A DNA stretch of 44,796 bases, taken from NCBI GenBank assembly GCA_016783645.1, contig JADHWD010000003.1:1-44796 (forward strand), read 5' to 3'. The notes under the pieces are model-generated. The model saw only the letters and a program-made list of their open reading frames with translations, made no database searches and was not told the origin of the DNA. The position numbers were made by a program, and so were the translations under genes. Source of the DNA: a bacterium (GTDB lineage: Bacteria > Electryoneota > Tariuqbacteria > Tariuqbacterales > JADHWD01). This document shows, piece after piece, positions 1 to 8,429 of this stretch. Each line of letters opens with the position of its first letter. The first letter of the stretch is position 1.

Positions 1-581
1 GGCAAACCATCCCCAATTGTCATTCCCGCGCAAGCGGGAATCCAGTCTCCATTCGTGAAAAATTGCTGGATACCCGCTTTCGCGGGTATGACAGGATTCG
101 ATATGTTGATTATCAACAATAGGTTAGTATATAAAAATCCAATTACCCATACAAAACAGCGAAGAGCCAAAAAAATAATATGCTGATCTGAGTTAATAAT
201 TCGTTTAATTTGTTTAATTCGTTGTGAATATTACTTTTTAGAAACACCGTTTGCGCTGAAAAAATCAGTGAAATCAGTGGTTCAGAAATTATTCACAAGC
301 TATGAAAGCAATTAAAGCTATAAAATTCGAAATCCGAAACAATGATTAACCGCGAGTGAAAATGATTTTACACGAAATGAACGAATGAATATTCACTGAT
401 TATTATGGCAGTTATAGCTATAATTACCATCATCACCATCATTACCAGTGAATTTCTTCCTAATCAACAATGACCTATTAGGATTTTTTTTTCTGCTTCA
501 TCCGCTTTATCTGCTGTGAATCTTTTTACTTTTGCCTTTTTACTTATCCTGTCTATCCTGTATATCCGTAGTTAATTATTA
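1..581. other. Gene-free left flank with repeats
   Basis: I see no credible gene here. The plus-strand ORF starting at 532 is the mirror of the shell-protein gene. A palindromic pair occupies 19-95: a GTCATTCCCGC...GCGGGAATCC hairpin followed by a second TACCCGC/GCGGGTA hairpin. The rest is AT-rich with degenerate tandem phrases such as ATCATCACCATCATTACC near 430 and TATCCTG-type phrases near 548-570, which recur elsewhere in the window. The shell-protein gene therefore has no close downstream partner for at least 530 bp. Confidence 0.7.
19..95. repeat. GTCATTCCCGC palindromic repeat (family A)
   Basis: Two adjacent hairpins, cattcccgcgcaagcgggaa and tacccgctttcgcgggta, bounded by GTCAT and ATGAC-type ends. 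Related copies are at 6060-6086, 6528-6560, 12922-12987, 21514-21596, 30016-30081 (inside a gene) and 34874-34905. The layout resembles REP/BIME-like dispersed palindromes. No transposase is visible. Confidence 0.85.
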
Positions 582-1148
582 TCACACCAGCTTTTCAAAC
601 AGCCTCGGCTCCGGATCCGCCACTACCGTCTTATATACCAATAATCCCTTGTCCTGCGCAGTCCTCGCGCCAGCGTCGACCGCATTCGACACCGCTGCCA
701 CTTCGCCGGTCAACACCACGAAGGATTTCCCTCCTAATCCGGTGGCGAGCCGGACATTTATTAATAGCACTTCCGCCGTCTTAGCCGCCCGGTCAGCCGC
801 AATAATCGTCGAAGCGGCGGAGAAGGTTTCAATCACACCAATCGCATCGACTTTACCCGGCTGAGTCGCCGCATTGATAGCGTGGAACACTTGTGGATGC
901 AGGTTAGGGATGACCATATCATCCACCAACGCGGTCGGCGAAGCGGCGATCCCCGCTTCCACCGAAGCCCTCACCGCCGCTACTTCACCCCGCACCACGC
1001 AGATATATTTTCCGGGACAAATCGTGTTGGCGTAGATCAGTTCGACTTCCGACATTTTCAACATGGCGTCGGAAGCGAATATTCCCATAGCGATGGAATT
1101 CCATTCCACCATGCCGAGCGCGTTATGTCCTGCTTGGAACGGATTCAT
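582..1148 (-). CDS. pduT: Two-domain bacterial microcompartment shell protein, PduT-like
   Basis: This 188-residue protein has two tandem BMC domains (about residues 12-90 and 100-180), the trimeric PduT type that tiles microcompartment facets. The motif NTICPGKY near residue 44 matches the PduT segment whose cysteine (Cys38 in Salmonella) ligates a [4Fe-4S] cluster at the trimer centre, so it probably passes electrons across the shell. The second domain has the familiar AIGVIET and AADRAAK segments, and the tail KGLLVYKTVV matches PduT. The ATG at 1148 overlaps the upstream stop as TGATG and has AAGGTG upstream; the ORF-track start three bases earlier is a GTG without better support. It is translationally coupled to the pduS-like gene, its usual electron donor partner. 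Confidence 0.93.
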   Translation of the reverse strand: MNPFQAGHNALGMVEWNSIAMGIFASDAMLKMSEVELIYANTICPGKYICVVRGEVAAVRASVEAGIAASPTALVDDMVIPNLHPQVFHAINAATQPGKVDAIGVIETFSAASTIIAADRAAKTAEVLLINVRLATGLGGKSFVVLTGEVAAVSNAVDAGARTAQDKGLLVYKTVVADPEPRLFEKLV

Positions 1149-2461
1149 CACGCCCGCACCTTCACATATTCGGTGTTGACTTCAGTCACTGTCCCGTCGA
1201 TGGAACTGTGAATCCTCGCCGATAATTTGCCCGCCGGGATTTCACCTAACAATTCGCCCTTTAACACTTTGCTGCTTATAGAGACAACAGGTTCGGCGGG
1301 AAATCCGATATGCTGTTTCAAAGGTATTTTCACTTCCTGCGGAGTCCATTCGGAATCATCGAAACGCAATTTTTTATTATACTTATCCAATCCCATTCGG
1401 GTCATCAACCTTGCGCCTGGTATGCGGCGGTACTGCCGCATCGGGTGTTCGGACGGCGGGGAATTCTTTTTATTAAATTCCACAGATTCGCTCATCAAGT
1501 ATTCCAATGTCTTTTCATAAACCCGTCTCGGCGACAGCCTCATAGGACAGGCGTATTCGCACACTCCGCAGAAACAGCACAAATAAGCGGACATCATCTC
1601 ATCGGTGCGCTCGTTCATCTTGAGGCTGATAGTCCGCATAATTTTATGCGGCTCAATATCATGCCCTAACAAATAGCGGGGGCAGGCGTCGGTGCACAGC
1701 CGGCATGAAGTGCAGGCGGCTTGCGCTTGGCGGATGATGTGTTTATAGGTGATAGAGCGCGTCTGTATCAGAAAATGGTCATCGGGCAGTATAAATATCC
1801 CGGTGGTAGTCTTGGTAACCGGCGCATCCGTACCACTGATAGTTCCCATCATAGGCCCGCCGAGATATACTACCGGATCATCTATGGTGATTCCGCCGCA
1901 TCTGTCCAGCGTATCTTTCACTGAAGCGCCGATGGGAACGGAAATCACCGAGGGATTTTTCACTTCGCCGCAGACAGTCACATAGCGGCGGGTGACCGGG
2001 ATACCTTCCACCGCTGATGCGATATTCATCAGGGTTTCCACATTATCCACCACTGCGCCGACATCGAGGGGAAGCCCCCTCTCCGGGACTATTTCACCTA
2101 AGGCGAATTTGATGATTTCGACTTCATCGCCAGCGGGATAATAGTCCGGTAACAGCGCAAATTCACATCCGCTGTTACAGCTTTGGAATACCTTTATGGC
2201 TTCGGAGTATTTCTTTTTTACCGCTATTATCTTTCTGCGGGCGCCGGTGGATTCCGCTAATAACTGGAGTCCCTGTAAAATCTTATCGGGATATTTAACC
2301 ATGACCGCGCGGTCGCTGCCGAGAAGCGGTTCGCATTCCGCGCCGTTGGCTATCACGATATCTACCGCGGTTTGAAGTTTGACATGGGTGGGGAATCCTG
2401 CCCCGCCCGCGCCTACCACTCCCGCCGCTTTCACTTTTTCCGCTGTTTCAGATGCTGTCAT
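1148..2461 (-). CDS. pduS: RnfC-like cobalamin reductase, PduS-like
   Basis: This 437-residue flavin/iron-sulfur protein belongs to the RnfC/NuoF fold. In microcompartments PduS reduces cob(III)alamin for reactivation of B12-dependent diol dehydratase and hands electrons to PduT. Near the N terminus is GVVGAGGAGFPTHVKL, then NGAECEPLL. Two ferredoxin-type motifs follow in the last third, CTSCRLCTDACP and CCFCGVCEYACP, each with four cysteines. Length matches PduS (about 450) rather than full RnfC. I chose ATG 2461 because MTASETAEKVKAAGVVG lines up with family N termini; the ORF also allows 2491, which adds MLHFQNIFFS. Neither start has a strong ribosome site. No B12-dependent enzyme is in the window, so the substrate pathway is unknown. 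Confidence 0.9.
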   Translation of the reverse strand: MTASETAEKVKAAGVVGAGGAGFPTHVKLQTAVDIVIANGAECEPLLGSDRAVMVKYPDKILQGLQLLAESTGARRKIIAVKKKYSEAIKVFQSCNSGCEFALLPDYYPAGDEVEIIKFALGEIVPERGLPLDVGAVVDNVETLMNIASAVEGIPVTRRYVTVCGEVKNPSVISVPIGASVKDTLDRCGGITIDDPVVYLGGPMMGTISGTDAPVTKTTTGIFILPDDHFLIQTRSITYKHIIRQAQAACTSCRLCTDACPRYLLGHDIEPHKIMRTISLKMNERTDEMMSAYLCCFCGVCEYACPMRLSPRRVYEKTLEYLMSESVEFNKKNSPPSEHPMRQYRRIPGARLMTRMGLDKYNKKLRFDDSEWTPQEVKIPLKQHIGFPAEPVVSISSKVLKGELLGEIPAGKLSARIHSSIDGTVTEVNTEYVKVRA

Positions 2462-2491
2462 TGAGAAAAATATATTTTGAAAATGTAACAT

Positions 2492-2792
2492 TAATCATGG
2501 TATTTTTCAAGATTTTGCGATAGAATTATTCATATTACAAACATAGCGGATTATTAGGGGAAGGGATAATTGGTAATAAACGCTTAAATAAGCGGAATTG
2601 TATGTTTTTACAGTGCGAAGCATTTTTTGCAAATGCTTAATATTTTTATTGTTAACTTATAATGCTTCGCCCCTACAAAAATCTCTATTACTGAATATCC
2701 TGCATATCCGTAGTGAATTTATTTTTCTGTATATATGAAAAAGCCCGTATCTGTATAAAAGATGCGGGCTTATCTTAATATCAGGAGTCCAT
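2492..2792. other. Intergenic spacer with repeat and terminator
   Basis: This spacer separates the AAA+ gene from the pduS-pduT pair. It holds a GCGAAGCATTTT/AATGCTTCGC inverted repeat (2611-2677, family C), a TATCCTGCATATCCGTAGT phrase also found near 560, and the hairpin terminator at 2738-2771. No convincing promoter for pduS could be picked out. Confidence 0.6.
2738..2771 (-). terminator. Rho-independent terminator of the AAA+ gene
   Basis: On the minus strand this reads AAGCCCGCATCT, a short loop, AGATACGGGCTT and then a T run: a GC-rich stem followed by TTTTT. It begins about 20 bp after the AAA+ stop codon and so isolates that gene from pduS. Confidence 0.85.
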
Positions 2793-4331
2793 TCATTCGC
2801 TGACATCATTCTCCGAACGCTTCTTCTTATATGAACGCTTGATGAGTATATTCAAGTATTCCGAAGGATCTTTAATCACTTCCATATTGACCTTGAAGCT
2901 GTCCCGCCCTATCAGTTTCAGACCATAGTTATAGTCTTTGAAAGCCTTCTTCAGATATTCACTGAAGTTTTCATCGTATTCGATACCGGTCTGTAAAAGA
3001 TGCTTTTTAGCTTCAGCGGTGAATTCCAGCACTACACCGGATTCGACTAAAAACCGTTTCTGGAACTGGTTCAAAGCGTCCTCTATCATAATCCTTTTCA
3101 ACACTATCTGAGGATTTTCCACTAATTCAATGGTAACTTTTAGTTTTTTAATATCGGATGACGGCAGTTTCTTTTCAAAGGGGATGAGGATATGTTCCAT
3201 TACGGAAACTAATCCCCGCGCGCCGGTTTTCTCTTTTTCAGCCATTTCAGCAATCTGGCGCAGGGCGTCGTCCTCAAAGGATAATTGTATCCCATAGGAG
3301 GTGAAATCGCGCATTTTACCGGCGGTTACCGCGCCGTCCTGATTCTTGAGGATTTTATAGAGCCCTTCGACTCCTAATTCCTTCAAACGGGTGATTACCG
3401 GCAGGCGTCCCACAAATTCCGATTCGAAGCCGTATTTCATCAAATCCTCACTGCGGACACTGCTAAGATATTGATCCTTGCTCATCTTCTCCCGGCCTTT
3501 ATCCCGGAATCCGATCGCCTGATGATTCAAACGCTTGCGGATGATATCATCCAAGTCGCTGAAAGCGCCGGACACTACGAAGAGGATGTTCTTGGTGTTG
3601 ATCTTCTTACGCGGAGCTTTTCCCGTACGCTGGGTTTCAATCACCGCTTCCATCTGAGAAGCCAGATCATGGGGCACTTTCAAATCGACTTCGGTCTCCT
3701 CCATTAGTTTAAGTAAATTGCGCTGGACGCCGGTTCTGGACACATCGGGCCCTATCAGTCCCTGGCTGGAAGCGATCTTGTCGATTTCATCGATATAGAT
3801 GATGCCGTATTCCGCCATTTTGATGCTGCCCTTGGCTTCCGCCACTAAATCCCGCACCAAATCCTCCACATCGCCGCCCACATAACCGGTTTCACTGAAC
3901 TTAGTGGCGTCTCCTTTAACAAAAGGCACGCCTATCTTATTGGCGATTAATTTGACAATATAAGTCTTACCCACGCCGGTTGGACCTATCATCAATATAT
4001 TCGACTTCACATGACCGACAATATCTCCCGCTTCCGGATGCTTCCGTTCATAATTCATGCGGTGGAAATGAGTGCATATTTTGGTGGCGAGCACCGCCAC
4101 CGCGTCCTCCTGCATCACGACATACTTGTTTAAATACTCTTCAAGTTCTTCCGGTTTCAAGGTAAAATTGATATGGTCGATGTTTATGTTTTCATCGCCT
4201 TTGACGCCTTCCTTAGAACCGATATAGTCCGCATCGGCGAAAGCCACCTTGCCGCCGTATTTCTCCTCCAAAAATTTCCTCAAATCCTCCTGTATCTCCT
4301 GCTGAGTCGGTATTTTTATATCCTTCGACAT
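2793..4331 (-). CDS. ClpX-like AAA+ ATPase lacking the zinc-finger domain
   Basis: This 512-residue AAA+ protein has Walker A GPTGVGKT (116-123), pore-loop GYVG (149-152) and Walker B IIYIDEID (177-184), followed by a ClpB-D2-small/ClpX C-terminal domain (EKTGARGL as sensor-2 region). The first 60 residues carry no Cys4 zinc-binding module, so it is not standard ClpX. It keeps an AIGF segment where ClpX carries the IGF loop that docks on ClpP, so partnership with ClpP is possible but unproven. About 90 extra C-terminal residues (LEFTAEAKKHLLQ onward) look like a degenerate second copy of the small domain. The start has CAGGA upstream. It lies downstream of flgM but 500 bp away, with its own terminator, so it may be an independent unit. 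Confidence 0.85.
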   Translation of the reverse strand: MSKDIKIPTQQEIQEDLRKFLEEKYGGKVAFADADYIGSKEGVKGDENINIDHINFTLKPEELEEYLNKYVVMQEDAVAVLATKICTHFHRMNYERKHPEAGDIVGHVKSNILMIGPTGVGKTYIVKLIANKIGVPFVKGDATKFSETGYVGGDVEDLVRDLVAEAKGSIKMAEYGIIYIDEIDKIASSQGLIGPDVSRTGVQRNLLKLMEETEVDLKVPHDLASQMEAVIETQRTGKAPRKKINTKNILFVVSGAFSDLDDIIRKRLNHQAIGFRDKGREKMSKDQYLSSVRSEDLMKYGFESEFVGRLPVITRLKELGVEGLYKILKNQDGAVTAGKMRDFTSYGIQLSFEDDALRQIAEMAEKEKTGARGLVSVMEHILIPFEKKLPSSDIKKLKVTIELVENPQIVLKRIMIEDALNQFQKRFLVESGVVLEFTAEAKKHLLQTGIEYDENFSEYLKKAFKDYNYGLKLIGRDSFKVNMEVIKDPSEYLNILIKRSYKKKRSENDVSE

Positions 4332-4891
4332 ATATTTTTCCTGAAGTTGTTGATTAATCCGTTTTGCATTTAGTTAAACTGCCGGATGACGGCGTGAGTT
4401 CCAGGAAACGGAAAACTGAAATTGAAAATTGGTATTAACAGGGATAAACAGGATTTGCAGGATTAATAAAAGGCAAAAGTAAAAAGTTAAAAGGCAAAAA
4501 TTAAAAAAATCACAGCAAATTAGGCAGATTAAACAGATAAAAGCCGGTTATCAGTCATTGGTCAATGGTCATTTGTCACTCGGATATCATGAAGTTGTAT
4601 TTGATGGGACAGATTTACCCAGCGGGATGTATTTTGTGAAGTTGACAGTTGACGGCGGGCAGTCGGCGGTGAGGAAAGCGGTGCTGATGAAATAGTGAAT
4701 GTGAAATAGTGAATAGTGAATGAAAAAAGTGTGAAAGTATGAAAGAAAGATTCACTGGAAATTGTGGATATCATGGAAATACAAATATTTAACATATCCA
4801 TCATTTCCATCATATCCAGTGAATCTTGTCCGCTTCATTACCTGTGAATCTCCTCACTTTTGCCTTTTGCCTTTTCACTTTTTACTTCTAT
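4332..4891. other. Repeat-rich spacer holding a gene remnant
   Basis: Between flgM and the AAA+ gene lie degenerate AT-rich phrases (AACAGGGATAAACAGGATT, AAAAGTTAAAAGGCAAAAA), the plus-strand type IX sorting-domain remnant at 4546-4695, and AGTGAATAGTGAATG short repeats near 4705. The minus-strand ORF 4562-4813 is a shadow of the remnant. Confidence 0.6.
4546..4695 (+). pseudogene. Remnant of a C-terminal sorting domain (type IX secretion cargo)
   Basis: The plus strand translates to GYHEVVFDGTDLPSGMYFV, then KLTVDGGQSAVRKAVLMK and a TAG stop at 4693-4695. This matches the Por-secretion-type C-terminal sorting domain: a beta strand, a DLPSGMYF-like turn and a basic K-hydrophobic end. The pattern is typical of the last 30-40 residues of proteins exported by the type IX system. 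Upstream the frame runs into low-complexity repeat sequence with no start codon or catalytic domain, so only the tail survives. It is the only plus-strand coding signal in the window and differs in orientation from every live gene. The match is by eye. Confidence 0.7.
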
Positions 4892-5389
4892 TCACAATCT
4901 CTTCAAAGGCGGAATCCATAGATTATCACTGACTTTCCTGATAGGCTCTTCCCGGTTGTATTCGCCCAGATAAGCGCGGTTTTTAGCGTTTGACACTTCT
5001 TCATTGCGGGCTTCCGGCAGTTCATCCATCTTATTCATCAATTCGTTCACCGCCGCTTTAGTCCTCACTTCATCAGCCGCCGGCGATTGTTTCAGGAAAG
5101 CGTCAGCCGCTTCCTCGATATTTTCTCCGCGGTTGTAGAATCCTTCTGATAACTTCGCTTTAGCGGCTTGCACTTTTTCCATGCGGACATCAGGTATGAC
5201 AGCGAGTTTATCCCGCACCACTTTATCTGTATGCTGCATCCCCTTGGCTTCCCGCGAGATCGAAACTTTATCATCGCCGGCGATACTCATATCTTTATAA
5301 GAAGCGCCTTCGCTTCTTTTAGCTTCCTGGCGGAGCTTCTGCATCTCCAGCTTATTAGCCTGCGGTTCGTATATTTCTTGTATGTTCAT
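4892..5389 (-). CDS. flgM: FlgM-like anti-sigma-28 factor with duplicated C-terminal module
   Basis: FlgM holds sigma-28 (FliA) inactive until the hook is complete, then leaves through the flagellar export channel. The 165-residue protein is longer than usual (about 90-110). It has DKVSISREAK near residue 41-49, a segment common in FlgM, then IPDVRMEKVQAAKAKLSEG (65-83) with GFYNRGENIEEAADAFL, the sigma-binding helix region. A second diverged copy, LPEARNEEVSNAKNRAYLG followed by EYNREEPIRKVSDNL, occupies about 124-157. The start has AAGGTG 8 bp upstream. It lies just past fliS and fits the two sigma-28 promoters at fliC. The sigma factor gene is outside the window. Confidence 0.82.
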   Translation of the reverse strand: MNIQEIYEPQANKLEMQKLRQEAKRSEGASYKDMSIAGDDKVSISREAKGMQHTDKVVRDKLAVIPDVRMEKVQAAKAKLSEGFYNRGENIEEAADAFLKQSPAADEVRTKAAVNELMNKMDELPEARNEEVSNAKNRAYLGEYNREEPIRKVSDNLWIPPLKRL

Positions 5390-5528
5390 GATTCACCTTG
5401 AAAATAGGGTTTAGGTGTATTGACACATTTAGTTATATTACATTTAGAGAGATTGCTTCAAGGCTTTCAGCCTTTCGCAATGACGCTTTGGAGTGATACA
5501 ATGATAATTATCAGTACAGATTCATCAT

Positions 5529-5570
5529 TCGATATTCCTTGTTCCTTGTTCAATATTCCTTTACTATGCC
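5529..5570. repeat. ATTCCTTGTTCCTTGTTC repeat (family I)
   Basis: The phrase GATATTCCTTGTTCCTTGTTC recurs at 6221-6255, 6355-6440 (both orientations), 21655-21680 and 42038-42118. It is a dispersed spacer sequence of short imperfect units and overlaps the 3' end of fliS here. Confidence 0.75.
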
Positions 5571-5974
5571 GTCATATTCGCCGGCTGCCTGGGCTTCCCG
5601 TTCTCTTTCTTAACCGCCTCGTCCCACACATTGCGAAGCTGGGATAACAATACTATCACATCATCCAGAAGTTTGGCGTCATTCTTCAACGAGGCTTGCG
5701 ACAATTGCCTGGTCATGAAGAAATATAACTGATTGAGAGAATCGGCTAATTTCGGATTATGTTCAAAATTCAGGGTGATACGCAGTTCGTTGATCGCCCC
5801 AAACGCCCGGTCAATATATAATCCCCTGCCGGAATAATCTTTAGTCTCCATACGGCTCTTCGCTTCTCTGACAAAACTTATCGCCGCATCATACACTTTA
5901 AGCAATAACTTGCCCTGATTGACCGTTGAAAGGTTCACATCTTGATATTTGGCGAAGGGATTAGGCGCAGGCAT
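5564..5974 (-). CDS. fliS: Flagellar export chaperone FliS
   Basis: FliS binds the C-terminal helix of flagellin in the cytosol and keeps it unfolded for export. The 136-residue all-helical protein shows the family pattern: an N-terminal Y-x-x-V-x-L/S-T segment (YQDVNLSTVNQGKLLLKVYD), then SFVREAKSRM and the LYFFMTRQLSQASLKND helix. Length is normal. Its location after fliD is typical. The ATG at 5974 is preceded by CGGAGTAAT, a good ribosome site, and the leader begins with TATTTTCAGGATAAA, the end motif of a dispersed repeat. Confidence 0.93.
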   Translation of the reverse strand: MPAPNPFAKYQDVNLSTVNQGKLLLKVYDAAISFVREAKSRMETKDYSGRGLYIDRAFGAINELRITLNFEHNPKLADSLNQLYFFMTRQLSQASLKNDAKLLDDVIVLLSQLRNVWDEAVKKENGKPRQPANMTA

Positions 5975-6652
5975 ATAATTACTCCGTATATTTTATCCTG
6001 AAAATAGCTGTTATCTGTTAGCTGTTGGCTGTTGGCTGTTAGTAATCCGCACCGCTTATGTCATTCCCGCGAAGGCGGGAATCCAGTCATTCAATGTGGT
6101 GTCGACTCTCCGCAGTCGACACCACACAAATATCAGGTTGTAGGGGCGACCCTTGCGGTCGCCCTTGAAAATGTTTTCATGCTAAGTTGTGCGCCGTCGG
6201 CGCATCAGAATTCACTTCATAATTCCTTGTTCCTTGTTCGATATTCGATATTCTTTATCCTGAAAATAGGGTCTAGGGGCTGGGGGCTAGGGTCTAGTTT
6301 TGTGTTCTGGCAGGTCTTGTCCGCCGTACGGCGGATGTGACCTGCCAGCAAATTGAATATCGAACAAGGAATATCGATTAAAGAATGATGATTAATCAGA
6401 CAATTCTTCATTCCTTGTTCCTTGTTCATTATTCGATATTCAACAAAATCCCCCTTAGTCCCCCTTTATAAAAGGGGGAAACAGGGATTCCCCGGCTTCG
6501 GAGAAACCGGCCTGCCACTAAATAGCGTCCGATTCCGGACAAGCCGGAATGACGAATACGGGTGAGGTATCTTATACACTCGTTCCCATGCTCCCGCGTG
6601 GGAATCCATGCAAATATCACATATCAAATATCTAATATCACATATCTATATA
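5975..6652. other. Repeat cluster between fliD and fliS
   Basis: This 678-bp gap has no gene. In order it contains AGCTGTTGGCTGTTGGCTGTT short tandem units (6007-6040), family A (6060-6086), family B GTGGTGTCGAC palindrome (6096-6125), family C TGTAGGGGCGACCC (6139-6166), a TATTTTCA/TGAAAATA element split by family I (6173-6267), family H GGCAGGTCTTGTC (6307-6352), family I again (6355-6440), family E CCCCCTTAGTCCCCC (6447-6482), family A half-site (6528-6560) and family D (6583-6606). The ORFs listed here are translated repeats. Confidence 0.8.
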
Positions 6653-8290
6653 CTATCCCGTCAGCATGCTTTGAATATAGGAACTCTGCGACTTTAATTG
6701 TGAGATATATAGTTCCAGTTGAGTGAATTCCCGCCGCATCATCTCTTCTTTCTGCTCCAGCCGCTCCTCCATCCGTTCAATCTGTTCCTCGAAATTTTCG
6801 ATGGAAGTGTTGAGGCTGTCGGTCGCCCAATATACTTCGCCCTCTTCAAGAGCGGTATTGGTCATGAATTCGATTTCTATGTCGAACTGCGAGGCGGCGC
6901 CGTCGCTTAAATCTAAATTAGCGGTGAGCTGGCTGCCGCTGCCAGGCCAATTGAATTTCAATAAGAAATCCTCTTCGGGATTGCCTTCTTTACCCTGAAT
7001 CAGCGTCCCTATAACAGTGGCTTCATTACCATTGATATAAGCCGAAGTGATAGTCCCGCTGCCGTCGTAATTCACCACCACTTGGTAAGCGCCAGCCTCA
7101 GTATCCGAAGAGCGGCTTTCGAAAACCACGCCTTGATTATCGGTGGTGACCTTTTCGCAGAACAGATCCGCCACCGCATCGAAATCCTCGTCAAAGGCGT
7201 CGCTCAATTCATCATCGTCTATCGTCAATAATCCATTGGAATCGCTGGTCTTAATCCCTATCTGGCCTAGACTATTGTAAGTTGCGCTACTCGACAATCC
7301 CGGTATCATGCCCGCCACAATCGCATCTAATTTGGAACGCACCGAAGATACATTGCCGTCGCCAAGCAACGGTCCTAATATCTCATTCTCTTCATCATAA
7401 CTGGCGGCGGTGTTAATCAGAGTCTTCACATCGTTATAGGCGTTGACCAGAGAATTGATATTGGATTTGGTGGTGGCGATATCCTTTTCTATTGTAATAT
7501 TCACATCTTCAGTGATGCCGTCATCGAGGAAAGTCAAAGTTACTCCTTCCAGCACATCGGTCACCACATTGGAGTTCTTGGTGACATTGATGGAATCTAT
7601 ATTGAAGACCAAATCCTGCGCGGTCAATCCCTGCGCCATCGCCAGCCCGGTACTGGTGTCGGTGATGGATGTGATGCGGTGATCGGTTCCCGAATTTACG
7701 GCGGTTAAAACTAATTTGTAGGGTGTTGCGCCGGAGCCGTCATTGACGATACTCGCCTGCAAAAAACCGTCATTATCGGGATGATTATTGATGACATCGA
7801 CAAAATCCCCCAATGTAGTGGTGGAGGAATAATCGGTGCCGTAAGTCAATGTGATAGCTTGAGCTCCGTCGGGATGGTCGGCGAAATTGATGACAAAAGA
7901 CCCAGCGCCCTGCCCGAAGGTGTTATCCTTCGACGCATAGCCGGTTCCTGCCACATAATTATTGGCTCTCGCCAATGATGTGATTGAAGTTATCACATGC
8001 GAACCCACCGGGGCGGAGCCGTTGGCGGTGGCGGCGACTGAATTGGTGTCCGATGAAGTCGCTAATTTGGCGAGGAAATCATCTTTATCAGTGTAACTTG
8101 ACGCTACGGTTTTCAAGGCTTGCAACTTGGTGTTAAGCTGCTGCCACATGGCGAGCTTGGTCTCATAGCTCTGCTTGCGCTGCGCCAGCAGATTTATCGG
8201 CTGGGCTTCAATCGCCAGTAACTGCTGAATGGTGGTATCCCAATCGATTCCAGTCACCAGTCCTGATACGGAGGCGGTACTTGCTGTCAT
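6653..8290 (-). CDS. fliD: Flagellar filament cap protein FliD
   Basis: FliD forms the cap at the filament tip and guides flagellin folding. The 545-residue protein has the FliD N-terminal domain (VSGLVTGIDWDTTIQQLLAIE, residues 8-105), a central beta-rich region for the exposed domains, and a C-terminal helical region ending in a coiled coil rich in glutamate (IENFEEQIERMEERLEQKEE) with a hydrophobic tail QSSYIQSMLTG. Length is within the family range. The start has GAGGTG 6 bp upstream. It sits between fliC and fliS as in many flagellar clusters; the 223-bp gap to fliC contains palindromes but no clear sigma-28 promoter, so it may be co-transcribed with fliC. Confidence 0.95.
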   Translation of the reverse strand: MTASTASVSGLVTGIDWDTTIQQLLAIEAQPINLLAQRKQSYETKLAMWQQLNTKLQALKTVASSYTDKDDFLAKLATSSDTNSVAATANGSAPVGSHVITSITSLARANNYVAGTGYASKDNTFGQGAGSFVINFADHPDGAQAITLTYGTDYSSTTTLGDFVDVINNHPDNDGFLQASIVNDGSGATPYKLVLTAVNSGTDHRITSITDTSTGLAMAQGLTAQDLVFNIDSINVTKNSNVVTDVLEGVTLTFLDDGITEDVNITIEKDIATTKSNINSLVNAYNDVKTLINTAASYDEENEILGPLLGDGNVSSVRSKLDAIVAGMIPGLSSSATYNSLGQIGIKTSDSNGLLTIDDDELSDAFDEDFDAVADLFCEKVTTDNQGVVFESRSSDTEAGAYQVVVNYDGSGTITSAYINGNEATVIGTLIQGKEGNPEEDFLLKFNWPGSGSQLTANLDLSDGAASQFDIEIEFMTNTALEEGEVYWATDSLNTSIENFEEQIERMEERLEQKEEMMRREFTQLELYISQLKSQSSYIQSMLTG

Positions 8291-8323
8291 ATTTCACCTC
8301 AATCCTGCAGTAGTATCCCTATA

Positions 8324-8382
8324 TGGCAGGCCGGAGGCTTGTCCCCCGGCAAATTGTGCGGGGGATGAATCCCCCGCCTACC
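8324..8382. repeat. GGCAGGCCGGGGGCTTGTCCCCC repeat (family F)
   Basis: Two hairpins, ccggaggcttgtcccccgg and gcgggggatgaatcccccgc, close to the fliD start. Copies are at 15627-15695 (inside a gene) and 36410-36476, with a shortened form at 32491-32516. Confidence 0.8.
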
Positions 8383-8429
8383 CTGAAAATTATAAGGACA
8401 TTACCAAACCCGCCGATGATAATACAGAA

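Noticed and set aside
532-864. Plus-strand ORF opposite pduT
   Set aside because: It is the mirror of a clear BMC coding region with no protein-like motifs; a shadow.
1148-2461. RnfC subunit of an Rnf ion-pumping complex
   Set aside because: No rnfA, B, D, E or G neighbours; length, ferredoxin motifs and pduT overlap fit PduS.
6217-6620. Two minus-strand small ORFs between fliD and fliS
   Set aside because: They consist of families I, H, E, A and D repeats; no ribosome site or protein character.
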